Source: an uncultured Pigmentiphaga sp.
GTDB taxonomy: Bacteria > Pseudomonadota > Gammaproteobacteria > Burkholderiales > Burkholderiaceae_B
Direction: 5' to 3'
Assembly: GCA_937891425.1 (NCBI GenBank)
Contig: CALAGD010000014.1
Coordinates: 1 to 40,082, forward strand
Length of the DNA stretch: 40,082 bases
Shown here: positions 1 to 8,249 of the stretch, piece by piece
How the letters are laid out: each line of letters begins with the position of its first letter
Numbering within the stretch: position 1 is the first letter of the stretch
Translations under genes and position numbers: made by a program
Notes under the pieces: model-generated
What the model saw: only the letters and a program-made list of their open reading frames with translations
Database searches by the model: none
What the model was told of the DNA's origin: nothing

Positions 1-1
1 C

Positions 2-637
2 GTGCATCAGCCACTGCGGATTGCGGGCATTGCCTACGGGCCGGCCTTGCCCGAGCAGTGGGGTGAGCCTGCTCGTCAGGTCGACTTTTTCGATGTCAAG
101 GGCGACGTCGAGGCGCTCGTTGCTGCTCCGGGTCGCTTGCGCTTCATGGCCGACACGCACCCGGCCCTGCACCCGGGGCGAAGCGCGCGGATCGAGCTCG
201 ACGGCGAGGTCTTGGGCTGGATGGGCGAACTGCATCCGCGCTGGGCACAGGAGGCTGGCCTGCCGCAGTCTCCCATCGTGTTCGAGCTCGAGGTGGAGCC
301 GCTGACGCGCCTGCAGCTGCCACAGGCACGGCCCGTATCGCGTCAGCCGGTGGTGCAGCGTGACCTGGCGATGTGGGTGCCCGAGGAAGTGCCATACCAG
401 GCTGTGCTCGATACGCTCGACGAGGTTCGCCGCGAACCCGGCATGGAGATCGTGCGCAGTATCGCCCTGTTCGACGTGTGGCGTGATAAGTCGTTGTCGC
501 ATAAGGAGAAAAGTCTTGCGTTTCGGATTACACTGCAGGATACTGAAGTAACGTTGGCCGATGCGCGTGTTGACGAATGCATGGCCCGCCTGAGCGGGGC
601 TCTCATGCAGCGTCATGGCGCGCGACAGCGCACATGA
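2..637 (+). CDS. pheT: Phenylalanine-tRNA ligase beta subunit, C-terminal part
   Basis: This is the 3' end of a gene that enters from the left edge; 211 residues are visible and the first codon shown is not the true start. The product is the beta subunit of the alpha2-beta2 synthetase that charges tRNA-Phe in the cytoplasm. The last ~95 residues have the ferredoxin-fold anticodon-binding (FDX-ACB) pattern: SRQPVVQRDLAMWV, then FDVWRDKSLSHKEKSLAFR and a C-terminal helix. The upstream part matches the B3/B4-to-core region (FMADTHPALHPGRSARI, GELHP). The stop overlaps the proposed ihfA start in an ATGA arrangement. The pheST-ihfA-merR order is widespread in proteobacteria and supports the identification. 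Confidence 0.96.
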   Translation: MHQPLRIAGIAYGPALPEQWGEPARQVDFFDVKGDVEALVAAPGRLRFMADTHPALHPGRSARIELDGEVLGWMGELHPRWAQEAGLPQSPIVFELEVEPLTRLQLPQARPVSRQPVVQRDLAMWVPEEVPYQAVLDTLDEVRREPGMEIVRSIALFDVWRDKSLSHKEKSLAFRITLQDTEVTLADARVDECMARLSGALMQRHGARQRT

Positions 638-1035
638 CTTTAGGTGACATATCTGCCGTGTACGTTCCTGATTCCAACTCCAGTTCGACGCGGCCATCAG
701 AAGTACGCACGCTCACGAAGGCCGAACTTGCCGAAATGCTGCACGAGCAGGTCGGCCTCAACAAGCGCGAGGCCAAAGAGCTGGTCGAAGCGTTTTTTAA
801 CGAAATCCGTCTCGCACTGGAGAGTGGGGATGCGGTAAAGTTGTCGGGCTTCGGAAACTTCCAGGTCCGCGACAAGCCGCAGCGACCCGGTCGTAATCCG
901 AAAACGGGCGAGGTCATTCCCATTGCCGCGCGACGCGTGGTGACGTTTCATGCCAGCCAGAAGCTGAAAGCTCTGGTAGAGCAGAGCATGCCGCATGAAC
1001 CCGCCCACGAGAATACCGATGTATCCCACTCCTGA
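634..1035 (+). CDS. ihfA: Integration host factor alpha subunit
   Basis: This is a 133-residue DNA-bending protein of the HU/IHF family, which acts as a heterodimer with IhfB on the nucleoid. The HU/IHF core runs from about residue 27 (TLTKAELAEML) to about 118, with the GFGNFQVRDK strand and the DNA-intercalating beta-arm signature RPGRNPKTGE at 84-93. The ATG at 634 overlaps the pheT stop. It gives about 25 poorly conserved residues before the core, so a GTG at 658, with AGGTG 11 bases upstream, is an equally possible start. The C-terminal tail (about 118-133, histidine-rich) is variable in the family. The gene is translationally coupled to pheT. Confidence 0.95.
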   Translation: MTLGDISAVYVPDSNSSSTRPSEVRTLTKAELAEMLHEQVGLNKREAKELVEAFFNEIRLALESGDAVKLSGFGNFQVRDKPQRPGRNPKTGEVIPIAARRVVTFHASQKLKALVEQSMPHEPAHENTDVSHS

Positions 1036-1065
1036 TTTTCCAGCTGCTGACCAGAAGGTAGGGCC

Positions 1066-1716
1066 ATGACACGATCGGAAGTCGGCATTGTGCTGCCTCC
1101 CATTCCTGCCAAGCGTTATTTCACCATCGGTGAGGTTGCCGAACTCTGTGGCGTCAAACCTCACGTGCTCCGTTACTGGGAGCAGGAATTCACGCAGTTG
1201 CGGCCATTGAAGCGTCGCGGCAACCGACGGTATTACCAGCACCATGAAGTGCTGCTGGTGCGCCGCATTCGCGAGTTGCTCTACGAGCAGGGCTTCACCA
1301 TCAGTGGTGCGCGCAATCGCCTGAGCGACCCGCGTGCTGCCCAGCAGCTGGAAGAGTCGCTGTCGTTGTCGACATCTCATCTGCAGGCGCTGCGCGCCGA
1401 TTTGCAGGAGTTGTCCGATTGGCTCGCATCTGGCCTCGAGACAGCAGAGGCGTTCGCGCGTCAGATGGCAGGACTGGCACAGGCAGCGGATCGGATACTG
1501 CCTGCCACGGCTGTAGCTGCCGTATCTGACGTTGTCGGCGTCGGTAGCGAGCCGGATGAGGGCAGCGAACCTGCCGAACCACGACAGACCCCGGCAGGGT
1601 TTGCCCGGCCAGGGGAAGGGGTCGCGAGCGGGCATGCGGCAGACAGTGGCGCCTCGGCCGATCCGCTGGTTGCGTCAGTCACGCCGCGTTCCTTCGGCGT
1701 TCCGAGTGCGTCCTGA
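1066..1716 (+). CDS. MerR-family transcriptional regulator
   Basis: The product has 216 residues. An N-terminal winged helix-turn-helix of MerR type spans about residues 17-88: YFTIGEVAELCGVKPHVLRYWEQEF, the arginine-rich wing RRGNRRYY, and VRRIRELLYEQGFTISGARNRL. The C-terminal ~120 residues are low complexity, rich in Ala, Pro, Glu and Ser, with no recognisable effector domain and no metal-binding cysteine pattern. The ligand therefore cannot be named. The ATG follows GAAGGTAG at good spacing and lies 30 bases after ihfA. This MerR-like gene commonly follows ihfA in proteobacteria; its target is not evident here. Confidence 0.9.
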   Translation: MTRSEVGIVLPPIPAKRYFTIGEVAELCGVKPHVLRYWEQEFTQLRPLKRRGNRRYYQHHEVLLVRRIRELLYEQGFTISGARNRLSDPRAAQQLEESLSLSTSHLQALRADLQELSDWLASGLETAEAFARQMAGLAQAADRILPATAVAAVSDVVGVGSEPDEGSEPAEPRQTPAGFARPGEGVASGHAADSGASADPLVASVTPRSFGVPSAS

Positions 1717-2172
1717 CCGCTCCGCATCTGCCGCCCCATGCATGAGGGTGGCAGTATCGCCTCAGCATGCGTCGCCCTGGCCGCGCTGCCAGGTGAGGTA
1801 AACTATGCGACGCATCGCAACAACAACCTTCGCGTAGCAAGCCTACTTTCGCGACAAGATCCCTTCTGGTGGGTTGTCAATTTAGTACCAAATTGGTACT
1901 ATATTCGCAAACAGCGCTCTTTGCGAGTCGACGAATTCAAACCGTACTGCCATTGTCCAAGTTGCATCCTGTGGGTGTGTAGCTTCGATAGGGCGTATTG
2001 GGCTTGACGTCTATGTCCTCTGAGCGCCCCGGGTGCAGCGGCCTGGTCCTGTTGGTTGTCGAAACCTTTCCTGTGGGGCAATTCCGTCGAACGACCGCGG
2101 TTGTCACAATCAGCGCATCGGCATTGCTGCGCGTCGTTTCCCTGGCCTCGCCTCGTTCAACGTCGCACTCCT
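1717..2172. other. Intergenic region and long suf leader
   Basis: These 456 bases lie between the merR-type gene and the SUF regulator. I see no convincing gene. The reading frames present lack ribosome binding sites and family resemblance. The middle part (about 1850-1910) is AT-rich and holds the suf promoter and palindrome listed separately. About 260 bases then run from the predicted transcription start to the regulator's ATG, unusually long for this kind of operon. No T-box, riboswitch or obvious attenuator hairpin was recognised in it. Confidence 0.6.
1874..1902 (+). promoter_or_regulatory. suf promoter with embedded palindromic operator
   Basis: A sigma70-like promoter is visible: -35 TTGTCA at 1874-1879, a 17-base spacer and -10 TACTAT at 1897-1902. 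Within it lies the perfect palindrome TAGTACCAAATTGGTACTA (1883-1901, 9-base arms around one A), which overlaps the -10 box. An occupied site here would block RNA polymerase. The nearest downstream gene encodes an Rrf2-type iron-sulfur regulator, so autoregulation of the suf operon is the natural inference. The palindrome does not match the IscR type 1 consensus I know. Confidence 0.7.
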
Positions 2173-2661
2173 ATGCTTCGTATCAGCAAACTGACTGATT
2201 ACGGCACGCTCGTGCTCTCGCAGCTGGCGGCCGAGCCTCACCGCATGCTCAGTGCGAGTGAGCTGGCAGGAAGGCTGAGGCTGGCACAACCCACGGTCAG
2301 CAAGGTGCTCAAGACGCTGGCGCGGCACGGCCTGGTTCGGGCCGAGCGCGGGGCACGCGGTGGGTACGCGCTCAGCCGGGCCGCGGGCGAGATCAGCCTG
2401 GCACAGATCGTCGATGCACTCGAGGAGCAACCCTTCGGCTTGACGGAATGCAGTGCGAATAACGGCCTGTGCGATTTCGAGGCGAATTGTCGCGTGCGCG
2501 TGAACTGGCAGCGTGTCAATGCCACACTGCGCCGCAGTCTGCAGGCAATTACGTTGGCAGACATGGTGCAACCCGTTGGTTCGCCGGTGGGGCACGAAGT
2601 GTCCCGCAACGGCACAGTTTTTCCGTCTCAGGCCGCCATTACCTGGAGTTCAGGCAAATGA
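2173..2661 (+). CDS. Rrf2-family SUF system regulator
   Basis: This 162-residue winged-helix protein of the Rrf2/IscR family resembles the SUF-operon regulator subgroup. Residues 1-85 form the DNA-binding domain (MLRISKLTDYGTLVL, the recognition region LAQPTVSKVLKTLARHGLV and the wing GARGGYALSR). Cys93, Cys100 and Cys106 form the three-cysteine cluster-binding motif (C-x6-C-x5-C), close to that of IscR, so it is expected to sense iron-sulfur status. The ATG at 2173 was chosen because the family begins at this MLRISKLTDYGT segment; no good ribosome binding site is visible and upstream in-frame GTG/TTG codons exist. The stop overlaps the sufB start (ATGA). It probably represses its own operon through the palindrome at 1883. 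Confidence 0.93.
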   Translation: MLRISKLTDYGTLVLSQLAAEPHRMLSASELAGRLRLAQPTVSKVLKTLARHGLVRAERGARGGYALSRAAGEISLAQIVDALEEQPFGLTECSANNGLCDFEANCRVRVNWQRVNATLRRSLQAITLADMVQPVGSPVGHEVSRNGTVFPSQAAITWSSGK

Positions 2662-4121
2662 ATATGTATACCGAGCAACGTAAGGCCGATCCCTTGGAGG
2701 CATTTCTCGACCGTGAGTACACGGCGGGCTTCGAGACCGAAGTAGAGACAGATACGCTTCCGAAAGGCCTTTCGGAAGACATCATCCGGGCCATCTCGGC
2801 GAAGAAGAACGAGCCTGAGTTCATGCTCGAATGGCGCCTCGAGGCCTACCGGATCTGGAAGGAAATGACGCCACCCGAATGGGCGCACCTGACGTTTCCG
2901 CCCATCGACTTCCAGGACATCGTCTATTATGCGGCGCCCCGCAGCAAGAAGGATGGCCCCAAGAGCCTGGATGAAGTGGATCCCGAACTGTTGCGCACGT
3001 ACGAACGCCTGGGCGTGCCCCTGCACGAGCGTGCCAGGCTGGCGGGCGTGGCGGTGGATGCGGTATTCGATTCCGTCTCGGTAGCGACCACCTTCAAGGA
3101 AGACCTGGCCAGGCATGGCATCATCTTCTGTTCGTTCTCGGAAGCCGTGCGCGAGCACCCCGAACTGGTGCGCAAATATCTGGGCACGGTCGTACCGCCC
3201 GGGGACAACTTCTACGCGGCGCTCAATTCCGCCGTCTTCTCTGACGGGTCGTTCGTGTATGTGCCCAAGGGCGTACGCTGCCCCATGGAATTGTCCACCT
3301 ATTTCCGGATCAATGCGCGTGACACGGGGCAGTTTGAACGCACCCTGATCATCGCCGAGGAAGGGGCCAGCGTCAGCTACCTCGAGGGTTGCACGGCACC
3401 CATGCGTGACGAGAATCAATTGCACGCGGCGGTGGTCGAGCTGGTTGCACTCGACGACGCTTACATCAAGTATTCGACCGTGCAGAACTGGTATCCGGGC
3501 GACAAGAATGGCGTCGGGGGCATCTACAACTTCGTTACGAAACGTGGTCTGTGCCAGGGCAAACGTTCGCGCATCTCCTGGACACAGGTCGAGACGGGTT
3601 CCGCCATTACCTGGAAGTATCCCAGTGTCGTGCTGCGCGGCGACGACTCGGTTGGCGAGTTCTACTCGGTGGCGCTCAGCAACCATCGGCAGCAGGCCGA
3701 TACCGGTACGAAGATGATACACATCGGCCGCAACACCAGCAGCACCATCATTTCCAAGGGAATTTCAGCTGGCCACGGCAGCAATACCTTCCGTGGGCTG
3801 GTGCGTGTGGCGCCCACGGCCGAGAATGCGCGCAACTTCACTCAGTGCGACTCGCTGCTGATTGGCAAGCAGTGCGCGGCACACACGTTCCCCACCGTCG
3901 AGGTCAGCAATCCCACGGCGCGCATCGAACACGAGGCCACGGCGTCGCGCATTGGGGAAGACCAACTGTTCTATGCCATGCAGCGGGGGCTGTCGGCGGA
4001 AGATGCGGTATCGATGATAGTCAATGGATTCTGCAAGCAGGTATTTCGCGAGTTGCCCATGGAGTTCGCGGTCGAAGCTCAGGCGCTTCTCGGTATCAGC
4101 CTGGAAGGTAGCGTTGGATAA
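2658..4121 (+). CDS. sufB: Fe-S cluster scaffold complex subunit SufB
   Basis: This 487-residue SufB is close to the usual length (E. coli about 495). In the cytoplasmic SufBC2D complex it accepts persulfide sulfur and builds the nascent cluster. Hallmarks are visible throughout: NFYAALNSAVFSDGSFVYVP, the YLEGCTAP motif with Cys245, ISAGHGSNTFRGLV, and QCDSLLIG with Cys397, which I take as the equivalent of the E. coli acceptor Cys405. The C-terminal ARIEHEATASRIGEDQLFY segment is conserved. GGAG at 2645 precedes the ATG at 2658, which overlaps the regulator's stop by four bases. No key residue is altered. Confidence 0.98.
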   Translation: MNMYTEQRKADPLEAFLDREYTAGFETEVETDTLPKGLSEDIIRAISAKKNEPEFMLEWRLEAYRIWKEMTPPEWAHLTFPPIDFQDIVYYAAPRSKKDGPKSLDEVDPELLRTYERLGVPLHERARLAGVAVDAVFDSVSVATTFKEDLARHGIIFCSFSEAVREHPELVRKYLGTVVPPGDNFYAALNSAVFSDGSFVYVPKGVRCPMELSTYFRINARDTGQFERTLIIAEEGASVSYLEGCTAPMRDENQLHAAVVELVALDDAYIKYSTVQNWYPGDKNGVGGIYNFVTKRGLCQGKRSRISWTQVETGSAITWKYPSVVLRGDDSVGEFYSVALSNHRQQADTGTKMIHIGRNTSSTIISKGISAGHGSNTFRGLVRVAPTAENARNFTQCDSLLIGKQCAAHTFPTVEVSNPTARIEHEATASRIGEDQLFYAMQRGLSAEDAVSMIVNGFCKQVFRELPMEFAVEAQALLGISLEGSVG

Positions 4122-4140
4122 GGATAGCTAGGAGAGCCAT

Positions 4141-4932
4141 ATGCTGGAAATCAGGGATTTGCGCGTGCGCGTGGGCGATCGCGAAGTATTGCGGGGCCTG
4201 AATCTCGTGGTAGGTACTGGCGAGGTTCACGCCATCATGGGGCCCAACGGCTCGGGCAAAAGCACGTTGGCCCAGGTGCTGGCCGGCCGTGAAGATTACG
4301 AAATCGTCGAGGGTTCCGTAACCTGGGACGGGCGGGATCTCCTGGCCATGTCCGTGGAGGAGCGTGCTCGCGAGGGCTTCTTCCTGGCGTTTCAGTATCC
4401 GGTGGAAATCCCGGGAGTTTCGAACGCCTATTTCCTGAAGGCGGCGGTGAATGCCGTGCGGCGGCATCGTGGTCTGGATGAGCTCGATGCCATGGACTTC
4501 CTGCAGCGCGTCAAGGATCAGATGCAGCAGGTCGGCATGCGCGAAGAGTTCCTGTACCGCTCGGTCAATGAGGGGTTTTCAGGGGGTGAGAAGAAGCGCA
4601 ACGAAGTGCTGCAGATGAGCCTGCTCGAGCCGCGCCTGGCGGTGCTCGACGAAACCGATTCAGGCCTCGATATCGATGCACTCAAGATCGTGGCGGACGG
4701 TGTCAACCGTCTGCGTTCGCCGGATCGCTCTCTCATCGTGATTACGCACTACCAGCGTCTGCTCGATTACATCGTCCCTGACCATGTGCACGTCCTTGCG
4801 CGCGGCGAGATCGTCAGATCGGGCGGGTTCGAACTTGCCCGTGAGCTGGAAGAGCGCGGTTATGGCTGGCTTGGACTCGATGCTGCCCCACCGGCGAAAG
4901 GACCGCATCCGGACGGGGAGGCGCGTGCATGA
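4141..4932 (+). CDS. sufC: Fe-S assembly ATPase SufC
   Basis: This is a 263-residue ABC-type ATPase of the soluble SufBC2D scaffold complex; it drives the conformational change needed for cluster assembly. Walker A is GPNGSGKS at 34-41, the SufC-type signature SGGEKKRNE is at 147-155, Walker B with the following segment is LAVLDETDSGLD at 166-177, and the switch histidine is in ITHYQRLLDY at 201-210. AGGAGA stands just before the ATG. The C-terminus is about 15 residues longer than the E. coli protein. Its stop overlaps the sufD start (ATGA), indicating coupled translation. Confidence 0.98.
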   Translation: MLEIRDLRVRVGDREVLRGLNLVVGTGEVHAIMGPNGSGKSTLAQVLAGREDYEIVEGSVTWDGRDLLAMSVEERAREGFFLAFQYPVEIPGVSNAYFLKAAVNAVRRHRGLDELDAMDFLQRVKDQMQQVGMREEFLYRSVNEGFSGGEKKRNEVLQMSLLEPRLAVLDETDSGLDIDALKIVADGVNRLRSPDRSLIVITHYQRLLDYIVPDHVHVLARGEIVRSGGFELARELEERGYGWLGLDAAPPAKGPHPDGEARA

Positions 4933-6335
4933 GTGCGTTACCGGCGTGGATGAGCCAATTGCAGGAAATCACTTCGGGCGCGGCCGTGCCCGCCTGGCTG
5001 GCGGCGGTTCGACAGCAGGCCATCGAGCGCTTCCAGCGTGAGGGCTGGCCGACGACCCGGCGCGAGCAATGGCGGCATACTTCGCTGACTCTCCTGCAAC
5101 AGCAGAGCTTCAGGGCAGTGGTGTCACAGGCCGGCGAAGCGGAGCGCACCTTCGCCATGGCACTAGTGGAACAGCTGGGTTTGCATCCCGACAGTGAATG
5201 TCTGGTCTTCTTCGATGGTCGCCTGGCCTGGCACCGGCCAGGCGCGCAGTCGGGTCAGGTGCAGATCCGTCCGCTGGCCGTCGCGCTCGAGGAGGACGAC
5301 GCTGCCCTGGAGGCGTTATACGGTAGGGCTGATGAGGGCGAAGTTGTTGCAGCGCTGAACCTGGCCCTCGCCGCCAACGGGGTATGTATCCGGGTACCGG
5401 AAGGCCTGGAGATGCGCCGGCCGGTTCACCTCATTCACCTGACCAGCACTCCGCAAGCCGCAGCCTTCTTGCGCAACGTTGTGGTAGCGGAACCGGGCTC
5501 CCGTCTTGATATCGTCGAGCACTATCTGGGTGCGGAGGCGATGGCGGATGGATCCGGATACCGGCTTCGCAATGCCTTGCCTGCTGGACAGGCAGTGCAG
5601 GAAACCGCGGCCAGCACAGGCAGCTTCACGAATGCGGTTACCCGCGTTCACGTGGCCGAAGGCGCGCGTGTTGCCCATGCCCGTCTGCAGCAGGAACCTC
5701 ACGACGCGTTTCATTATTCTGCGCTCTACGTCGTACAGGCGCGGCGCTCGCAGTTCGCGTCGCATTCGTTGTCGTTTGGTGCGCGACTGGCGCGGCACGA
5801 CATCGTCGACCAGATGGACGGCACACACTGCGAAAGCCTGCTGAACGGACTCTATTACGTCGACGGCAAGCGCCACATCGACCATCACACGCTTATCGAC
5901 CACGCGCAACCCAACGGGACCAGCCGCGAGTATTACCGCGGCATCCTGGATGACATGGCACGAGGCGTCTTTACCGGAAGGATCGTGGTGGCGCGCGGCA
6001 GCGATGGTACCGATGCGGGGCAGCGCTCTGACAGCCTGCTGCTTTCGCGCCGGGCGCGGTCCGACGCGCGGCCGGAGCTTGAAATTTACGCTGACGACGT
6101 CAAATGCTCGCATGGCGCTACCGTGGGCCAGATCGATGGCGACGCGTTGTTCTACTTGCGCAGCCGCGGCATCGATGGCGATCACGCGCGCAGCCTGCTG
6201 ACCTACGCGTTCGCGTCGTCAGTATTGCAACGCATCGACATTCCGGTGGTACGGCAACTGGGTAGTCAGGCCATACGCAAGCTCTTGCCGGCGGGCGGTC
6301 AGATGCTGGAGGAGTTCAATTACGACCATGAGTGA
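4929..6335 (+). CDS. sufD: Fe-S cluster assembly protein SufD
   Basis: The product has 468 residues and is the SufD partner of SufB in the SufBC2D complex. The N-terminal third is helical and diverged, as is normal (EGWPTTRREQWRHTSL). The C-terminal beta-helix and helical tail are well conserved: DQMDGTHCESLLNGLYY, HIDHHTLIDHAQPNGTSREYYRGIL, and CSHGATVGQIDGDALFYLRSRGI. The last segment holds the histidine equivalent to E. coli His360, important at the SufB-SufD interface. The gene overlaps sufC by four bases and sufS by eight. It acts in the cytoplasm. Confidence 0.97.
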   Translation: MSALPAWMSQLQEITSGAAVPAWLAAVRQQAIERFQREGWPTTRREQWRHTSLTLLQQQSFRAVVSQAGEAERTFAMALVEQLGLHPDSECLVFFDGRLAWHRPGAQSGQVQIRPLAVALEEDDAALEALYGRADEGEVVAALNLALAANGVCIRVPEGLEMRRPVHLIHLTSTPQAAAFLRNVVVAEPGSRLDIVEHYLGAEAMADGSGYRLRNALPAGQAVQETAASTGSFTNAVTRVHVAEGARVAHARLQQEPHDAFHYSALYVVQARRSQFASHSLSFGARLARHDIVDQMDGTHCESLLNGLYYVDGKRHIDHHTLIDHAQPNGTSREYYRGILDDMARGVFTGRIVVARGSDGTDAGQRSDSLLLSRRARSDARPELEIYADDVKCSHGATVGQIDGDALFYLRSRGIDGDHARSLLTYAFASSVLQRIDIPVVRQLGSQAIRKLLPAGGQMLEEFNYDHE

Positions 6336-7680
6336 AGCCAAGACGTTCGGGCCGATCACCGACACAAACCCGTACAACGAAGACCGCGTCGACGCGGGGT
6401 CCGGCGCGCGCGGTGCGGCAGCGGGCCCGGCCGCTCCCGTGGGCGACGCTGCTGCGCCGATCGACTGCATGGATGACTTTCCGATTCTCCGGAACACGAT
6501 GAACGGCAAGCGTCTTGTCTATCTCGACAACGGCGCGACCACACAGAAGCCCCGGGCAGTCATCGATGCCGAGCTCGACTTCTACCGGACGACCAACGCG
6601 AACATCCACCGCGGTGTGTATCGCCTGTCGCAAAGGGCCACCGAGTTGTACGAGGAGGCGCGCGAGCAGGTGCGGGCGCTGCTGAACGCCCGGCGGGCAG
6701 AAGAAATCGTCTTCACCTCGGGGACAACCGAAGGCATCAACCTGGTGGCCCAGACTTGGGGGCGCGCGAATCTTCGCGCGGGCGACGAGATTGTTCTCAC
6801 CGGGCTGGAGCACCACTCCAACATCGTGCCCTGGCAGCTGCTGTGCGAGCAGACCGGGGCAGTGTTGCGGGTTGCACCGGTAGACGACACCGGTACGGTA
6901 GTGCTGAGCCAGTATCAGGCCCTGCTGAACGAACGCACGAGGCTGGTAGCGGTCGCCCACGTATCAAATGCGCTGGGCACCATCAATCCGGTCGCCGAGA
7001 TGGTGCGCGCGGCGCAGGCCGTGGGTGCGGCCACCCTGATCGATGGGGCGCAGGCTGTCGCGCACATGCCGGTCGACGTGCAAGCGCTGGGTTGCGATTT
7101 CTACGTGTTCTCGGGTCACAAGCTCTATGGGCCGACCGGTATCGGCGCACTGTATGCACGATACGACGTGCTCAAGCAGATGCCTCCCTGGAAGGGGGGC
7201 GGTGACATGATCTACACCGTCAGCTTCGAGTGCACGACTTACGCCGATGTGCCGCAGCGTTTCGAGGCCGGCACTCCCAACATTGCGGGGGCCATCGGGC
7301 TTGCAGCGGCCATCGAATATGTACGCAAACTGGGGCTGGAGCGCATCCATGCCGCCGAGCAGGCCCTGGTGGCCTATGCGCACGAACAGCTGGCGCAGAT
7401 CCGCGGCCTGCGGATCATCGGTACCGCGGCCAACAAATGCGGCATTGTCTCCTTTCTGGTCGATGGCATCCATCCGCACGATCTGGGCACCATCCTCGAC
7501 GCTGAAGGTGTTGCGATCCGGGCAGGACACCACTGCGCCATGCCGCTGATGACGCAGTTCGGTATTCCTGGAACGGCGCGGGCATCGTTCGGGGTGTATA
7601 ACACGCCGCAGGATATCGACGCCCTGGTCGCGGCCATCCGCAAGGCCCAGGAGTTGTTTGGCACCGGAGACATGCAATGA
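6328..7680 (+). CDS. sufS: Cysteine desulfurase SufS
   Basis: This is a 450-residue class V PLP enzyme of the SufS/CsdA group that takes sulfur from L-cysteine as an enzyme persulfide. PLP-site residues are intact: TSGTTEGINLVA at 130-141, His162/His163, Asn214 in HVSNALGT, DGAQAVAH at 239-246 and the Schiff-base lysine Lys265 in FSGHKLYGPTG. The nucleophile is Cys403 in RAGHHCAMPLM. Residues 1-47 form an Ala/Gly/Pro-rich extension before the normal SufS start. An internal ATG at 6469 would give a standard-length protein, but the upstream ATG overlaps sufD by eight bases, as expected in this tight operon. Confidence 0.96.
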   Translation: MSEAKTFGPITDTNPYNEDRVDAGSGARGAAAGPAAPVGDAAAPIDCMDDFPILRNTMNGKRLVYLDNGATTQKPRAVIDAELDFYRTTNANIHRGVYRLSQRATELYEEAREQVRALLNARRAEEIVFTSGTTEGINLVAQTWGRANLRAGDEIVLTGLEHHSNIVPWQLLCEQTGAVLRVAPVDDTGTVVLSQYQALLNERTRLVAVAHVSNALGTINPVAEMVRAAQAVGAATLIDGAQAVAHMPVDVQALGCDFYVFSGHKLYGPTGIGALYARYDVLKQMPPWKGGGDMIYTVSFECTTYADVPQRFEAGTPNIAGAIGLAAAIEYVRKLGLERIHAAEQALVAYAHEQLAQIRGLRIIGTAANKCGIVSFLVDGIHPHDLGTILDAEGVAIRAGHHCAMPLMTQFGIPGTARASFGVYNTPQDIDALVAAIRKAQELFGTGDMQ

Positions 7681-8132
7681 CCGATCAGTTTCACGAACTT
7701 CGAGAGCTGTACCAGGAAGTCATCTTCGACCACAACCGAAATCCGCGGAACTTTCGCGAGCTCGAGGGTGCCAATCGTACGGCGGTTGGCCACAACCCCT
7801 TGTGCGGAGACCAACTTACGGTTTACTTGCGGGTGAACGAAGGGGTGGTTGAAGACGTCAGCTTCGTCGGGCATGGTTGCGCCATTTCCACTGCATCCGC
7901 GTCATTGATGACGGAAGCGGTAAAGGGCAGGCCGATCGAGGAGGTAGAGGCCCTGTTCCACGACATGCATTCCCTGCTTACCGAAAAAGACCCGCCGCAG
8001 CGCGATTTCGGCAAGCTGGCCGTGTTGTCGGGCGTGCGCGAATTCCCGGTGCGGGTGAAATGTGCAACCCTGGCCTGGCACACGTTGCACAACGCCATTC
8101 AGGGTACGCTCGAGCCGGCCAAGACCGAGTAG
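7677..8132 (+). CDS. sufU: SufU-type sulfur-transfer / scaffold protein
   Basis: The 151-residue protein is of the SufU branch of the IscU/NifU-N fold and includes the characteristic insert (about residues 100-125) before the last cysteine. The ligand set is complete: Cys43 and Asp45 in PLCGDQL, Cys68 in GHGCAISTASASL and Cys129 in RVKCATLAWHTL. In Bacillus, SufU is a zinc protein that relays sulfur from SufS; a similar role is inferred. It overlaps sufS by four bases (ATGA). Its intact Cys and Asp ligands contrast with the altered IscU near the right end of the window. Confidence 0.94.
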   Translation: MTDQFHELRELYQEVIFDHNRNPRNFRELEGANRTAVGHNPLCGDQLTVYLRVNEGVVEDVSFVGHGCAISTASASLMTEAVKGRPIEEVEALFHDMHSLLTEKDPPQRDFGKLAVLSGVREFPVRVKCATLAWHTLHNAIQGTLEPAKTE

Positions 8133-8249
8133 CGGGGCATCGCCACGGCATCGCGCGCCAGAACGCGGGAGCCACCGTGTGCCAGAAAGTGGAAACTACA
8201 ACATGAATGCTGCTGGGTAGGCGGAGACGTTCGAACTTCGGAGTTCGTC

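Noticed and set aside
2628..3722. Minus-strand frame of 364 codons opposite sufB
   Set aside because: Shadow of sufB codon bias; no motif and no ribosome binding site.
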